Shown here one piece after another: positions 22,804 through 36,000 of a stretch of 64,000 nucleotides of DNA. The DNA is taken from contig JAVTLE010000011.1 in assembly GCA_033439295.1 (NCBI GenBank), positions 558,082 through 622,081 on the forward strand, written 5' to 3'. Numbering within the stretch: the stretch's first letter is position 1; each line of letters begins with the position of its first letter. This stretch comes from Deuterostichococcus epilithicus. Its lineage: Eukaryota > Chlorophyta > Trebouxiophyceae > Prasiolales > Stichococcaceae. The translations under genes were made by a program, and so were the position numbers. The notes below the pieces were generated by a model, which did no database searches, was not told the DNA's origin, and saw only the letters and a program-made list of their open reading frames with translations.

Positions 22804-23036
22804 TATTCCCATGTGGAGCCCATGCCCGTACGTAGCGAAAGGGTTTCGCGTCCTGCAGCTGGTTTGCAGCACATCCCTTGCTGCACGTACATCTCAACCT
22901 GCGACCTGCACAGGCGCCGGAGGTGTGATAAGCAGGAACTGAAACGTGCATTGCTGCTGACTGGCAGATGTCGGAGCGTTTCCCTGTGTCAAGCTGCATG
23001 GGCCGGCCATTACGAAATAGATCTCGTACCGCGCAG

Positions 23037-23044
23037 CATATTCT
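23037..23044. promoter_or_regulatory. P1BS-like site GCATATTC
   Basis: Exact reverse complement of the site at 22771 and also a GNATATNC match, 958 bases upstream of the phosphate transporter start. Two copies in 270 bases next to a phosphate transporter fit PSR1-type control. Confidence 0.3.
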
Positions 23045-23712
23045 TGATTGTTATTCCGCTTGCGCTTCGCTGAACGCGCGATCCTTATGCAGTCCCTCAG
23101 CCGCCACCTCGACCTTTCTTGTGAATGCCGGCACCGCTCGGCGCCCGAGTCCTTGCCGTTAGTTCGCGGCACTACTGGGCGTCGTTCATCACATTCAGCC
23201 GTCGTGCAGGTGCGAGTGTGCGGCCCTCGTGCTGCTCCGCAACTGCACAGGGTGGCAACTCTTGGTCACAGAGAGCGCTGCGGATCAGTCCCGCGTCTAT
23301 GCATACCAGTGCCTCATTCGTCAGTCTCACTCGAACGCTCGGTGCCGCCGACGCGCGAGGCATCAGCAATCCGTGAACCCTCGCCCCGAAGGTCGTGCGA
23401 GCCTCGTGGCTCGTGCGGGCCCAGCATTGACTGCTCACAGGCCCTGGCTCTCTACTCGCTTGCTTGCATGCGCCGATGCTCGTCGGACCACTCCCCTGCC
23501 ACGCGCGGGCCGCCTCAGCAGCTTATTACATGCGTATGCGGTTCTGCTTGCTCGGCCCTTTTGTGCGCACAAACTTGCAAAACTTGCATCGCTGGTGCGC
23601 GCGGCAGCAGAATGACTTGATTCATAGCCTCGCTGGTTTCTTGTGCGTTCGCCCTGGTGCGCGTAGCTGCTTCTGGGCAAACAGCTCCACGCGGGCTTGC
23701 ACTGACGCACAG

Positions 23713-23733
23713 CTGTCCAGCACAGCTGGACAG
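23713..23733. repeat. Short palindrome upstream of the phosphate transporter
   Basis: CTGTCCAGC, three bases, GCTGGACAG: a perfect 9-bp inverted repeat about 270 bases before the ATG at 24002. It could be a dimeric protein-binding site or chance. Confidence 0.5.
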
Positions 23734-24001
23734 TCGTGGGCTGCGTGGAGCCTGCTTGCCCCATATGTGTTTTCGAGAAGACACAGCCACACTGCCAGCA
23801 TTGCAATTCGTCCTGCTATCACTACTCTTATGCCTTGATTGCGTCCATTGCTTTTTGAGGTTGACCTGCCCGCTATCGAATGCAACAGGACCAGCCACGA
23901 CCATGTGCATGCACCGCAGGCAATTTTTCTGCTCAGGCCACACGACTGGAGCAGTCCTACCGGCTGACCTGTGCGCACGTTAAGGAGAAGCACGGCTCAC
24001 C

Positions 24002-27000
24002 ATGGCGTACTTCGATCAGTACACATGGGTGTGTGGAGTGCCTGCGGCGGCTGCAAATTGGCCGGTTGCGCTGCGTGTGCGTGCGGCTTGATGTGCAGGG
24101 ACGTACTATCGCAGATTGAAATACCGCAGCGCTTCATGTTTGCCTGCAGATCTTTGGACTGTGCACCGTTACCGCCTTCATCACCGCCTTTGGCATTGGT
24201 GAGCTGCCTCCTGCTCAGATTTTGTTCTTCTGTCTTGCCCTCTCAGTGTGCTGCCCTTGGCTAGAGGTGGATCTTTTTTTTGCAACACTGATGCGCCACT
24301 GCGTGTCTGCAAGGGTGTCGCGTCCGACCTCTTGCTGATGGCCTGCGCTCGGCGGTGCATCGCAGGCGCCAATGACCTGGCCAACAGCTTTGCGACGACA
24401 CTGGGCTCTGGCGCCCTGTCCCTCGGCTCTGTGGTCATCCTGGCTGGCATCTGCGAGTTCCTGGGCGCGCTGCTGCTGGGTGCCGGTGTCACCTCCACGA
24501 TCAAGTCCGGCATTGCAGACCTCAACGTGTTCGTCAACTCCCCAGGTGCACGATGTGTTACAGCACCAAGCCTGCACATGTCTTGACTCACCGTCGGCGC
24601 GGCAGCAGCATTGGTCTAACATCAAACGTGTAGGGCGTGCACCCGCAGCTGCATCACGAGTGCAGAAGCAAGAATCTGCAGACTGGCTGCTGACTGTACT
24701 GACATGAAACCGTGTGTTCCTTGGCCGCAGCTCTACTGATGTTCGGCTTCCTGTGCGTCAGCTGCACCAGTACGTCCTGTTGCCGCAATGTCAGTCTGTG
24801 CGAGGTGCATGGGTGTGCATTGATATGGCCTGCATAGTGGCCTGTTGTGACACATTAGCAGCCGGGTGGTTACCACATACTTTGTTGACGCAGGCGCTAT
24901 CTGGGACAACACTGCAACCCTCTTTTCGTTGCCCGTCAGCACAACACACACAACTGGTGCGCCCACGCCTCGCATCAATCAACTCCTGACATTGCACTTG
25001 CAATCTGGTGCAATGGTCAACACTGCCAGTAAGGGTCCTCGGCGGGGTGCATTCTAGGGCAGTTCAGAAAGCAGAAGCCTTACTGAACGTGAGGTGATTT
25101 GCCATTGCAGTCGGCGCCACCCTCGGCATGGCGCTGACGCTGCGCGGCGGCCATGCCGTCATCTGGTCCCAGCACCAGGACCTTTTCCCCTACATCAAGG
25201 GCATGCTGCCGGTGTTCCTGAGCTGGGTCATCAGCCCTATCGCATCCGGTGCGATTGCATGCATGCGCACGCTTTGACCCAGCAAGTGGCAATAGCATCA
25301 TATGGCAGTGCCACACTATGCACCTCGAGCAAGCTTGCTGCCAGATGCAGCACCAAAAGTCGGAAAATCCAGCACAGGCCTGATTCGCGCCGTGTGTACT
25401 CATACACAGGCATTGTCTCTTCCCTGCTGTTCTTGGCCATCCGCGCTTTCATCCTCCGAAGCCAACATGGCTTCACACGCGCCTTCTGGGTAAGAGTGTG
25501 TCTGTATGTCCTCTTCAGCGCACATTTATGCCGAATTGGCCGGCATGCGCCTGTCATGTGCCGGAGTTGAGATTGAACGACATTCAGCAGATTAATGGAA
25601 TCCCAACTCTGAATCTGCGTCGGCTCACTGAAGCAATGGCTTGCTGCACAGACTCTGCCGGTGCTGGTCGGCGGCATGATCTGGCTCATCGTTGCATTCA
25701 TCATCCAGACCGGTGCCAAGAACAAGACCTGGGACGACCGCTCTGGTGCGATGCGCCGCTTCTCAGCCGCTGATGATCTGCCAGTGCACACCTCAACCCA
25801 CCAAGCAGCCAGAGCAAGCTTTCGGCACATGGTCTCACAGACACAGAGTAGTGCGTGGCACAACGAGCATGAGCGAATTTGTGTAATGCCATTGCAGATG
25901 GCTTTAGCGCCTGGGTGGGTGCCGTATGTGGGGCTGGAGCCGCGCTCTTCACCCTGGCCGTCATCATGCCACTGCTGCGCCGGAAGATCAACACCGCTCA
26001 CGAGCACCTGGACAGGTGCGCATTCGCACGAAGGCAAGTGGCACCCTGCACATGGAAGCACATCTGCTCCACCCGCTGCAGCAGCGACAGAAAAAGAAGG
26101 GCGCCAGGCCTGAAGCTTTCCGACCCCTTTCGACCGTGCAGGCTGGGCGAGGAGCACGCCAACGACCCCGAGGCGCTGCAGTCTGCGCTCGAGAAGCACG
26201 CAGAGACGCGCCGCGGGCCGTTCAACTTCATCTCCTCCCGCATCCCCGAAAGCGTCAAGGAGAACAAAGTGTTCAGGACCATCTTCTGGGTGCGGTCCTG
26301 TTCACGCTGTGGCAGCGCTCCCGTTGCTGCTTCAAGTCTTAAATCAGGATCTGTCAGGCTGTCACATTACAACTACATATTCTTTTTGCTTCTTGCATGC
26401 GCAATGTGCAGGCATCTGAACCCGAGCCCCTTGACGAGGATGAACAATCCCATTGCATCCCGAGCTTTGGCAGGATCTGGTGAATGTGTGGTCGGTTCTG
26501 ATCACATGCCGTGTGTTTTCTCGCCGCAGAATTTCTACCAGGACATCCACGATGTTGCGCACACCGAGGGTAACAGGGCAAAGGTTATCCACGACCGTGC
26601 CGAGGTGTTCGATATCAAGGCAGAGGCCCTCTTCCGCTACCTCCAGGTACTATGCGCGCCTGCAGATGTTCTGCATGTCACGGATGCATGTGGAGCCTGT
26701 CCACATCCATGACAGTCGAACAGCTGTTTTATGCTGCTGCAAATCAGCCTGTTCCTGAAGTTCGTTTCATCCATGGCGGCCGTCTGCATGTCGCCCAAGC
26801 CGCAGGAGTCATGTTAGAGCGGCAATGTCGTTGCAAAGCAAGTACCCGACAGCAGCTGCTCCATGTTGCAAAGCAAGCACCAGCATCAGCTGCTCCAAAC
26901 TGCCATTGCTTTCCCCGCAGACATTGCTGGCGGCAGCCGTGCCCTGTGCAGCACTGTGCTCAGTGCTCACACGTCACATGACTCCATGCATGTGCACCGC

Positions 27001-28934
27001 AGGTGTTCTCGGCGGCGGTCATGTCCTTCACCCACGGCGCCAACGATGTGTCCAACGCCATGGGGCCATACTCAGCCGTGTACGGCATCTGGCAAAGCGG
27101 CTCCGTGTCCAGCTCTTCCACTGTGCCAGAGTGGATCCTCGCATTGGGTGCGCATGCTCGTACTGGTGCTGTGCTTGAGCTCGTCCCGTGCATAGCGGCA
27201 TCAACACACCCTGGAGCCTGTGCTTCGGTTGTTGCCCACAGCTGTGCAGCATGGGTCTTTTCGGGTGGAGGAGCCCTGCTTCGTGTGCAAGCAGCCGTCT
27301 GTGTGTGTGCAGGTGGTGCCGGCATCGTGTGCGGTCTGGCCCTTTTCAGCAGCAACATCTCACGCTGCCTGGGCGTGAGCGTCTGCAAGGTAATGCAAAG
27401 CATAACTTGACGATGTCAGCCTCACTAGCATGACTAGCTAATCGGGTCCACTTAACATGCTGTCAAACCCGCCCTGCAGATCACATACGCCCGCGGTTTC
27501 TGCGCTGAGCTGGCCACCGCTATCGTGGTCGCAATTGCCTCTCGCTATGGTGACCGCTTGCATGCATATCCGAGTCTCACATGACGTGATTGGAGTGCTC
27601 TACTGCATGGCCTTTGTTGCATGCCGTTGGGATGTGAATCTCCGACAGCATGATGGCTAGTCTCGCACTAAAACTGTGTGTTTCGCCTGCAGGCCTGCCA
27701 GTGTCGACCACGCAGGTCATCACCGGCGCGCTGATTGCTGTTGGCCTGACTGAGGGGCTCAGCGGCGTCAACTGGAGGGAGGTCGCCAAGGTGCAGGAAA
27801 CTGCGTTTCCGCTGCATTTGTGCTCATCATCACGGCCTTTGCGCTGACATGTTTCAAAGCTTCCCGAGGCCTGACGTGGTCGTCTGTGGCAGCCAAGCAT
27901 GGGATGCTTGCCGCTGAGCCGCTGCAGTCAGTACCCTGCTGCAGAAGGAGATGTTCTGCGACGAGTCCCGTGTTTTGGCACCATGCTTGTGGCAGGCCAT
28001 GAGCCAGCGGCAGCGTTTTGAGCACATACATTGTATGCATGCCTGCAGATTTTCTCCGGCTGGGTGCTGACGATCCTATTCGCCTGCGGCATCTGCTCGC
28101 TGTTCGTAGCGCTGGGTGTCAACTCCCCCAGCCGCTACCAGACGGACATCAACATCAATGCGCAGACCGTGCGTGCCCGATCTTTTTTGTATTGATGTTG
28201 CATACGTGCGGGAGCTGCTTTGTTCAAGTTATGCTTTACGTCATACCAGCCACTGCCAGGCATTCATCATCTCAGCTATGCCGCAATACACAATACGTGC
28301 CACCAGATGTTACACTCTGTGGTCACAGCCACATCAGCTGTTCGGATTCCCCTATGTGCATGATGTATGTTTTGTGTATGCGCATGCTGCCGCCGCAACT
28401 TCATGCCGTGTGGTGTGCCACTTGCTGCATGGCCGTGGCTGAGCTGTGTTTGTGCATGGATATTGCAGCAACTGCTCAACGTGACTGGCAACAACATGCT
28501 GGACGCAATGTACACTCAAGCAACCGACGACGCCACTCTGGCCTACCTTGACGTATGTTCCTCTGGTCGCCTGGACCCTCTCCTTGACTGCTTGCACCTC
28601 CCCCCGCACAAGCTCTTGCGCCATCCCCGTGCTGGCATTCGCGTGCTACTACAATCGTATGTGCAGCGCCTGGTTTCATGCCGGCATGTCGTGGCCATGA
28701 CGCACCCCACCGAGTCCTGTCGCCTGAAGCAATGTGGTGATGGTGTTGCAGACCCTCAACGAGGACTTCTTCGGCGTCTTCAACCTGCAAGAGGTCGACC
28801 TTCCTGCAGTGGTCAACATGACGCAGGCCATTTTCGCTGAGTTCAACAAGACCCTCGCCTACAACCCCTACGCCATGGTGGGGCCCCGCCGCGCCAGTTT
28901 AGGGTTTAGGGCCAGCTCGCTCGCCCGCTTTTGA
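24002..28934 (+). CDS. PTB: PiT/Pho89-type phosphate transporter
   Basis: Phosphate permease of the PiT (Pho4) family, which imports phosphate with Na+ or H+ across a membrane. The start MAYFDQYTW (24002-24028) splices cleanly to IFGLCTVTAFITAFGIG (24150-24198) and then ANDLANSFATTLGSGALS (24366-24545), giving the first signature GANDLANSFAT. Later exons carry the N-half PVSTTHTT, MALTLRGGHAVIWSQ near 25130, a hydrophilic central loop (about 26140-26650), the second signature SFTHGANDVSNAMGPYSA near 27030, and the C-half PVSTTQVITGALIAVGL near 27710. The last helix is near 28050-28130. The C-terminal exon (about 28750 on) ends at a stop at 28932. Reading is clean with about 18 exons. The short end RASLGFRASSLARF overlaps two telomere-like repeats, so the true C-terminus may instead be spliced onward. 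Confidence 0.92.
28898..28911. repeat. Two TTTAGGG units
   Basis: Two tandem copies of the plant and Chlorella-type telomere repeat lie just before the stop of the phosphate transporter. Two copies can be chance or a short interstitial remnant. Confidence 0.6.
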
Positions 28935-30076
28935 CTGTCCGGCCCGCCTGCACGGCCTCCCTGCCTGCAGGAACCGTGAATGAACTCATGAACTCCCTGC
29001 TGAGCTCCCTCTCAGCAAGGAACCCCCTGTTGAACTCCCTGCTGAGCCTTGGTTGCCCCAGCGCAATCAAGGGCCATCTGACCTCAGTTTGCAGGCACAT
29101 CTCGTCTTCCCCTCTCCTCTCGCACCTGGTTGGCCTGCATCCAGGTAGTGCACGTGTGACTGACATAGGCCATTGCACTGCTGTGCAGGTGCAAGGTACC
29201 ATCGTGCCGTGAGTGACGTCGGACCCAAGGTGCCCTCTGAAGAGGCGAGTCTGTCGTCGGCGCTTGCGCGGCCCATGAGATAGCCACACCATGGCAGCGG
29301 CGTCACACAACATATATAGGCGATGAATGGTGCAGAGAAGCAACCAGAAGCACACGAAACTCGGCGAAGCAGCTCGTCACCTTTTACAGCTCGACTGATT
29401 TTTCTTTGCAGCCCATGTGATGACACTTTGGTGCACAACTACACATGGTTCGGGATGGGCAATCTGTGTCCTACGTTCTCGGGGGAAGCTATGTGCAGAT
29501 GTCGTATGGTAGGTACCTATGCACAATGCTTCAAATTCTAGACCACCTCATAGATCAGTTATTTTTTCCATGTTGAAGCTCGGTATGGATCTGTACCTTT
29601 CCTCCACCAATTGCACGACAATGACCTATGGCAACCCGGTTATGGCGCGGGATTTCAGCATCACGACCGCGCGCTCTAGCAGATCAGATGAAACGACAAA
29701 CCAATCAACACTAGATGTATGTTTACTAGCGAGCACCAGATACATTTTCGTTGCTTGACTGCAAGAAAGCAACACCTCGATAGGCACTGCGCTATCGTCT
29801 ACAATTCCAAATGCGCAGCATTCTGGCCTGTCGAGATGCACCGCGCCTGATTCCTCGACTCTTATTGCATGCAATATCAAAACTGCTGCAGCCACCCACT
29901 CAAATGTTGCTGCTGTAGAGCTGCGAAAGAACAAACATGCCGCTGCCGCTGCTGCTGCCACTGCCGCTGCATGGCCGCCATTGCCCCGGAAACTGTTCAA
30001 ACACTAGTCAGTCAACGGTCAGCGGGTGCCCTGCCAGTCTATCTGCGGCGCTAGGTCTACTGCCGTGCTAGGTGTC
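28935..30076. other. Convergent spacer after the phosphate transporter
   Basis: About 1.1 kb between convergent genes. A 17-bp direct repeat (TGAACTCCCTGCTGAGC at 28989 and 29031) is the only structure seen. Open frames on both strands, including a 124-codon - strand frame at 29626-30000, show no family match. Confidence 0.4.
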
Positions 30077-33000
30077 TCATCTGAAGCGGCCATTGCGGGC
30101 CCGCTCGAGCAGCGCCCGCTCCAGGTCTGCCACTGACACGAAGGGAGTACGTGGCTTCCTTGGCCCCGGAGAGCCCCCTTGCGGGCTTTCTGGCGCCGCC
30201 TCACCGGCTGGGGCTGTCCTGCTGGGGCTCTCCTGGGCCGCCAGGGCACGTGATGGGGAGCCTGACTGCGGCGGCGCTGCAGTGGGCTCAGGCGCCGCGC
30301 TGCCGCCTGTCGGAGCGCCGCTGGCAGCGGCGAGCGCCGCGGCGGCCTCAGNCACGCCGGTGGACGCCCGCTGCAGGAACCTGGCGAACAGGTCAGCCGC
30401 CGCCTCCTGGATGCTGGGGACCCGCAGCGCGAGGCCGGCGCCGCCGGGCAGCGACGCCGATGGCCGCCTGACGGGCTGCTGCGGCGGCGAGGCAGCATCT
30501 GCCGCGGGGGTGGAGCCTGGCGTGGCGGCCAACTCTCGTTGGCGCACCGCCGCCACGGCGGCGGCGTGAGCGGCCGCCTGCCGGCCGGCAGCCTCCCGCT
30601 GGTTCAGCTCCTTGGCGAAGTCCACGTAGAGCTCCCTGCCNGAGGCGGAATGGCGCGCCGGCGCCGGCCCGGCGGAGGCGCGGNGCAGCTCCGCGGCGGC
30701 GGNGGTGAGCGCCGCGCCCGCCGCCGTCAGCGGCGACGGCGGCGTCGCCGGCGGCAACAGGGCGCCAGCCACCGCCGGCGACTCGGGGGTCNGGCCGGCC
30801 TGCCGTGTGTCCTCGGCGGCCGCTGCCTGCGCGAGTGCTCTGAGGTTCGGGCCACCGCCCGCCTGCGCTGCAGGACGAATGTCCGCCACTGGCGGCGCCG
30901 CCGCTGCCGCTGACGCCGCAGGCGACACACCTGACGGCGGGCCTGTGGTAGCGACAGGGAGCGGGGGCGGCTGCAGCGGGCTGCTCTCGATGCTGCGGGA
31001 TGCGAAAGCCCTGTAGATGCCCGCCATGGAGGAGGCGCTGCCGGCGCTGAGGCGAGAAAATGGCGTATTTGCGCCGCTGCCGCCGCTGAGTCGAGAGAAC
31101 GGCGCGCTCGCGCCGCTGCTGCCGCTGAGGCGAGGATACACCTGCGCGTTGCCGCTGCCGCCGTCGTTTGCGCTGCCGCTGCCGCTGCGCAAGATGGGCG
31201 CCGCCTCTGACGGCATCGCCGCGTCCTCATTGACAGCGTACGAGGTGTACAGGTTGCTCATGGACACCTTGGCGAGGCTGGGCGCCCTGAAGGGCTTGCC
31301 AGTGCCGCCACCGCTGCCGCTGCTGCTGCGCGACGCCGGCGCCGCGGCGCCGTCATCGAAAAACGCGGCGTAGCAGTCGCTCATGCTGGGCTGCTTGAAG
31401 ACGCGGAAGCCGCCCTCGGCCTGCTGCCCATCGCCCGGCGCTGCAAGAGTCCCGGCCTCCGCAATTGCGACACCAACTGCTGGCGCTGCCGCGGGGGAGG
31501 CTGTGCCGGCAGGGTTGCCAGCGACCGGCAGTGCCTTTGCCGCTGGCGGCGCGGCGCCGCCGTCGCGTTCCGCCATCGCTTGCTTCGCATCGGCGGCAGC
31601 GCCAAAGACGTCTGGCGCCACGAAGGGGCTCGCGGGTAGCTTGACCGACGGCATATTGACGGATGCGGGGCCGCTGCTCACCGGTGCCTGGAAGCAGCAA
31701 CGCAACAGCATCTGATCAGATGCCTCGAACAGCAGCGGGGCCGCTGCAGGTATGTTGTGCATTGACAGCGATCACGGAAGGCAGCTATGCTGTGACTCCG
31801 CCAAGCGCGGCGAGAGCAGCTGCAGGCAGGTCACGTGCAGCCCCTGCAGGCATTGCCCGGTGGGCTGCCACAGCGTCCCAACAGCATACCATGCGTCTGC
31901 ACCCACCTGCTGCTGCGCCGCTGTGACGTGCTCCTTGTAGGACGGGCGCCGATACGCCGCCGCCACCGCCGCAAGCTCTCCCGCAGCCTGCAGGCTGCCA
32001 GCGCCGTCCGAACCGCCGCCGCTGCCGCCGGAACCGCCCTCGGGCTGTGCCGACAGGGCGCGGGAGGCTGTGGCATAGCCCAGCAGCCCGGCGCTGCTGC
32101 CACCGCGGCCCAGGGCCCGGTGAGTCGACATGGCGGAGGAGGCTGAGACTGAGCTGGCGTTGGACATGCGGCGGGTGGAGGCGGGACCGCCCATGTGCGC
32201 CGCGGCCGACATGCGGCGGGTGCTGGTGGGCGGGCCGCCGCCCATCCGGCGGCCGGCCGGTCCTGCAGACATGCTCACGCGGCGCGACGGCCGCTGCGGG
32301 TGGCTGTTCTGGCCGCCGGATGCACGGCGCGCCCCGCCCGGCACGGTCGCGCCGGCAGCGGCTGCGCCGGCAACGGCGGCGGCAGCGACCGCAAGCGCGT
32401 CAGGCTCCAGCTCGTGCTCGTGCGAGGTCGCGCGCAACAGGCGGCTGCGTCCGGCGCCAGGCGTGGGCGCGGCATCGGGCGGCGATGCGGCAGAGCNGNG
32501 CGGCCGCAGGGGCCGNTGCAGCACGCCTGCAGAATGACGAGGGCCAGGTACATCAGGATGTGGATGGGGACAACCTCCTCTCTCGATCAATCGACCTCTT
32601 ACTGGAATGCCAACGATATCGGTCTTGATGGGCAGGCCACCCCAGAAGACCAACGGCAGGCAGATGAGCCACACAAGCAGGTCGGCCATGCCGGAACTAC
32701 GGCTGCGCTGGCCGCATCTGGTGCGCAGCGTGCAGCGGGCTCGATCTGCAGCCCGGGAGGAGCAGGACAGGCGAGGAGGGAGGAAAGGGGACGAGGGAGG
32801 GCGCTGCAGGGAGCGCACCCGGCGCCGAGCCGCCGGAGCTGACATCCGAAACGTCACTGCCACGCCGCAGGCTGGCACCCGAGGCACGGCGCACGCTCAG
32901 GCCGGAGTGGCGGCGGCCCCCCAGCGGACCGCTGGTGTGCGACAGCTGGCCGACGCTGTCGCCTGCAGCCAGGCTCTCCGCATAGGCGCTGCAGGGCAGC

Positions 33001-36000
33001 AACGTCCGTTCAGACGGACTTTCCACCACCATGGCAGCAGTGTGGTCGCAGACCAGGAGTGTCGAGAGGCATGGCAGCGAGGCATGCCAGCGCATGCGCC
33101 TCGCGACAGGGTGCGGGTGAGCTGCTGCTCTGCCACCGGAGGCACGTGTGCGAATGACACGGGGGCCGGGCCCACCGCACTGCAAGCCAGTGCCTTGCGG
33201 ACATGCTGCGGCCTGCTGTCGTCCTGTTACCCAGGTATGTCAGGGCTGCTGCGAGTTGCCCGCGCTGGCACGGACCTGTCCAGGCTGCCGGCCATGACGC
33301 TGTTCGACCGCCACATGTCCGTGTCCATGGCCATGTTCGCCTCGCAGCTGGCCTTCAGCCGCTCGAAGCACTCCTGCGTGTGGCGCCAGGGTCGACTGAG
33401 CACGGCTCACTGCAGGGCGACAGCGGCTGTCTTCGAGGAGCATGTGCACATGCCGCAAGGCCATGCGACAATTGGATACTGGACAAGCTGCGGAGCGGGG
33501 CTCCCTACTTGTACTGGTTCCCACGTCACAGTGACATGACGCACCTTGGCTGTCGGGCGCTCCTCAGGATCCGCTGCTGTGCAGTTTTGGATCAGCTGCC
33601 AGATGTCCTGCAGCAGTGGCATGCCTCCATCAGCAACGGCCAGGACCGTCCAGCCCGTTACATGCAGCGCATGCTAGCCAGGAGGGCGGTGTGCGCAGTG
33701 AACCATGTCTCATGTGGCAGTCTTGGGAGGTTCCGACACCACGGCGTGAGATTCCTCCGAGTGCTATGAGATTGCTCCGAGTGCTGCACAGCCTGCTCAA
33801 CCAGGGGTGGAACAGTGCTACTCTGTATCAACTTCACCTCGGGGCATTCGTCCGGCACCTCCGGCATTGTCGTCTTGCCGCGTGTGACAGGCATCACGCC
33901 CGTCACAATCTCCAGCAGCACCACCCCAAAGCTGTAGATGTCGCTCTTGAGCGTGCACCTGTACAGCAGCCGTGGTTCACGTTAGCGGGTGTCTGGCAGC
34001 GGTGGCAGCTCTGGCTGGCTGGCAGGCCATGGCAGCTCTGCTCATGGGCTTGCCATTCAATAACAGACGCCAACTGCTTGCCGCCAGCGGAGCAGCGCAG
34101 GGTGTGCAGGTGGAAGAGTCAGCACAGGGTGCAGGGAGGCGACTCCTAAGCGGGGCCGCACTTTTCGTTCATGATGGCCTCGGGGCTGGCATCTGCAAAG
34201 GAACAGGACCCCAATGTCAGAACTCTGATCGGTTGCAACCCATTCACTGTTGCCAATGAGGCTTGAAGTTCAAGGGTGTGGGAAAACGGTCGTTGCTTTG
34301 CCAGAGTGCGACGTCTGCATGGGTCATCATGCAGGCTTCCGACAGCTCACAGGCAAAGGTCCAGGCGATGATGTCCGGCTGGTTCTCGTTGTGCTCCAGG
34401 AACTGCGACAGACCCACGTCGCCGATCTTGGCGGTCACTCCGTCCCTGGTCAGCAGGACGTTCTTGGTCTTCAGGTCGCTGTGCATCACCTGCGGTGCGG
34501 GGGCGCACACCATCTCAGCAACCAAGACAGGAACCCAGAACACAGGAACAGACAACATGAACAGGAAAGGGAAGCAGGCGCAGGCCAGGCCGGCTGGATG
34601 CCGGAATCCTGCAGGCAGAGTGTCGGTTTTCCGCCTGAAAACCGAGGAAGGATGGGGCGCACCCCGTGAGAGTGCAGGAAGTACAGGCCACGCGCAATGT
34701 CCAGCGCGATCTCGTGGCCCTTGGCATACCAGGACAGGGCGCCATCCACATCCTCCTGCAGTGCCGCGCACAAATCGCCGCCTGCGCGGTGGCACAGATA
34801 CAGAGCGAGTCCAGGGGTTGTTGTGTGTATATGTGTGGCGCGGCCAGGGAAGCTCATGGCGCTGGGGCAGCAAAATGTGCGTCATCGCGGATGTCTCGCA
34901 GTGGCGAGTGCCAGCAGCTCTTCAAGCAGGCGGACGGCTGTGCGGCAGGAGGTTGAAAGCTGCAGAGCTGCGGGCAGTGTGCAGGCGTTGCCGCGTACCC
35001 TCCATGAGCTCGCAGACGAGCATGGGGTCGGCGCCGGGCTGCAGGCACGCGCCGTAGAACTGCACGATGTTGCGGTCGTAGTTCAGGCTCTTTAGGATGC
35101 CCACCTCCTGCGTGGCAGCGTCGGGTGGCCGCTGGTCAGTGAACTGCCGCTTCCAGGTGGAGCACTGCAGCAGCTGCTTTCAACACTGCGAGTCGGGTAG
35201 TCCTCGCATGCGGCCGTCCACGACTTGGGGGTTGCTGGTGCGCTCCAGCTGTCAGGGCCGCCGGACCCTCGGGGTGCAGTCTCTGTCGGGCAGCATGCCT
35301 GCGCTGGCAGCTGCTATCAGGCTGCCAGGGGCTTGGGTGGCATGTCCGCACCTCGACGAAAGTCTCCAGCTGGCCATCCTCGGTGTGCAGCAGCTGCTTG
35401 ACGGCGACATCCTGCACGCCGCCCCGCAGCGCCTTGAACACCTTGCCGTATGACCCTGCAGTCAAAGTGTCACGGTTGTGCATGTCAACAGGGAGTAGGA
35501 AACCTTCTTCAGGTCTAGCAACATCGACCTGTGCCGCCTGTGAAGAGGGGCCGGTGCAGGAAGTTGCACCAAGGAGAGGGTTGCGGTTCTAGCATTCAGG
35601 GCAAGCCACGCACCCGCGCCAAGGAGGAAGTCGGTGCCGTCGTCGTGCTTGCAGATCTGGATTTCGGCGTGCGGGATCGCCCAGCCCTGCAGCTGCAGGT
35701 CTCGCTGCGCGGGCGCCATGCCCTTGTCGCCTGCCGAGCGCAGCAGACAGGACGCTGGCTCCCAGTGGCGGCATGCCGAGCGCTGGGTGCATGCATGCTC
35801 GCCAGCACAGGGGCAAAAGACCAGACTTCACACTCAGCACGCCCCTTAACCGCATCCAGGCAAACACAGGCACTGCGCACATGCCCGATGGTCCATGCAC
35901 AGGAGCAGGCCGCCCAGGCATCCACGCCCTGCATTGACGGGAGCCTGTCACGCCAGGCGGCCTGGCGCGCAGCAGCTCCTGAGAGGGTTGTCAGCGCACC

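Larger units (their letters stand above)
22638..24001. promoter_or_regulatory. Shared upstream region of the secreted protein and the phosphate transporter
   Basis: About 1.36 kb separates two divergent start codons (22637 on -, 24002 on +), so both promoters and 5' UTRs should lie here. It contains a strong hairpin at 22740-22803, two P1BS-like words and a short palindrome at 23713. A 190-codon open frame at 23048-23620 lacks any family signal and is not called. Confidence 0.5.

Noticed and set aside
23048-23620. 190-codon + strand open frame upstream of the phosphate transporter
   Set aside because: Arg/Ser/Cys-rich random-looking sequence, no motif, and another frame is open over the same bases. 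Better explained as promoter and 5' UTR.
28898-28911. Telomere or chromosome-end interpretation of the TTTAGGG pair
   Set aside because: Only two units and flanked by genes on both sides; not a telomere.
29626-30000. 124-codon - strand open frame with poly-Ala
   Set aside because: No family signal, no splice partners and convergent 3' context; probably chance in a GC-rich spacer.
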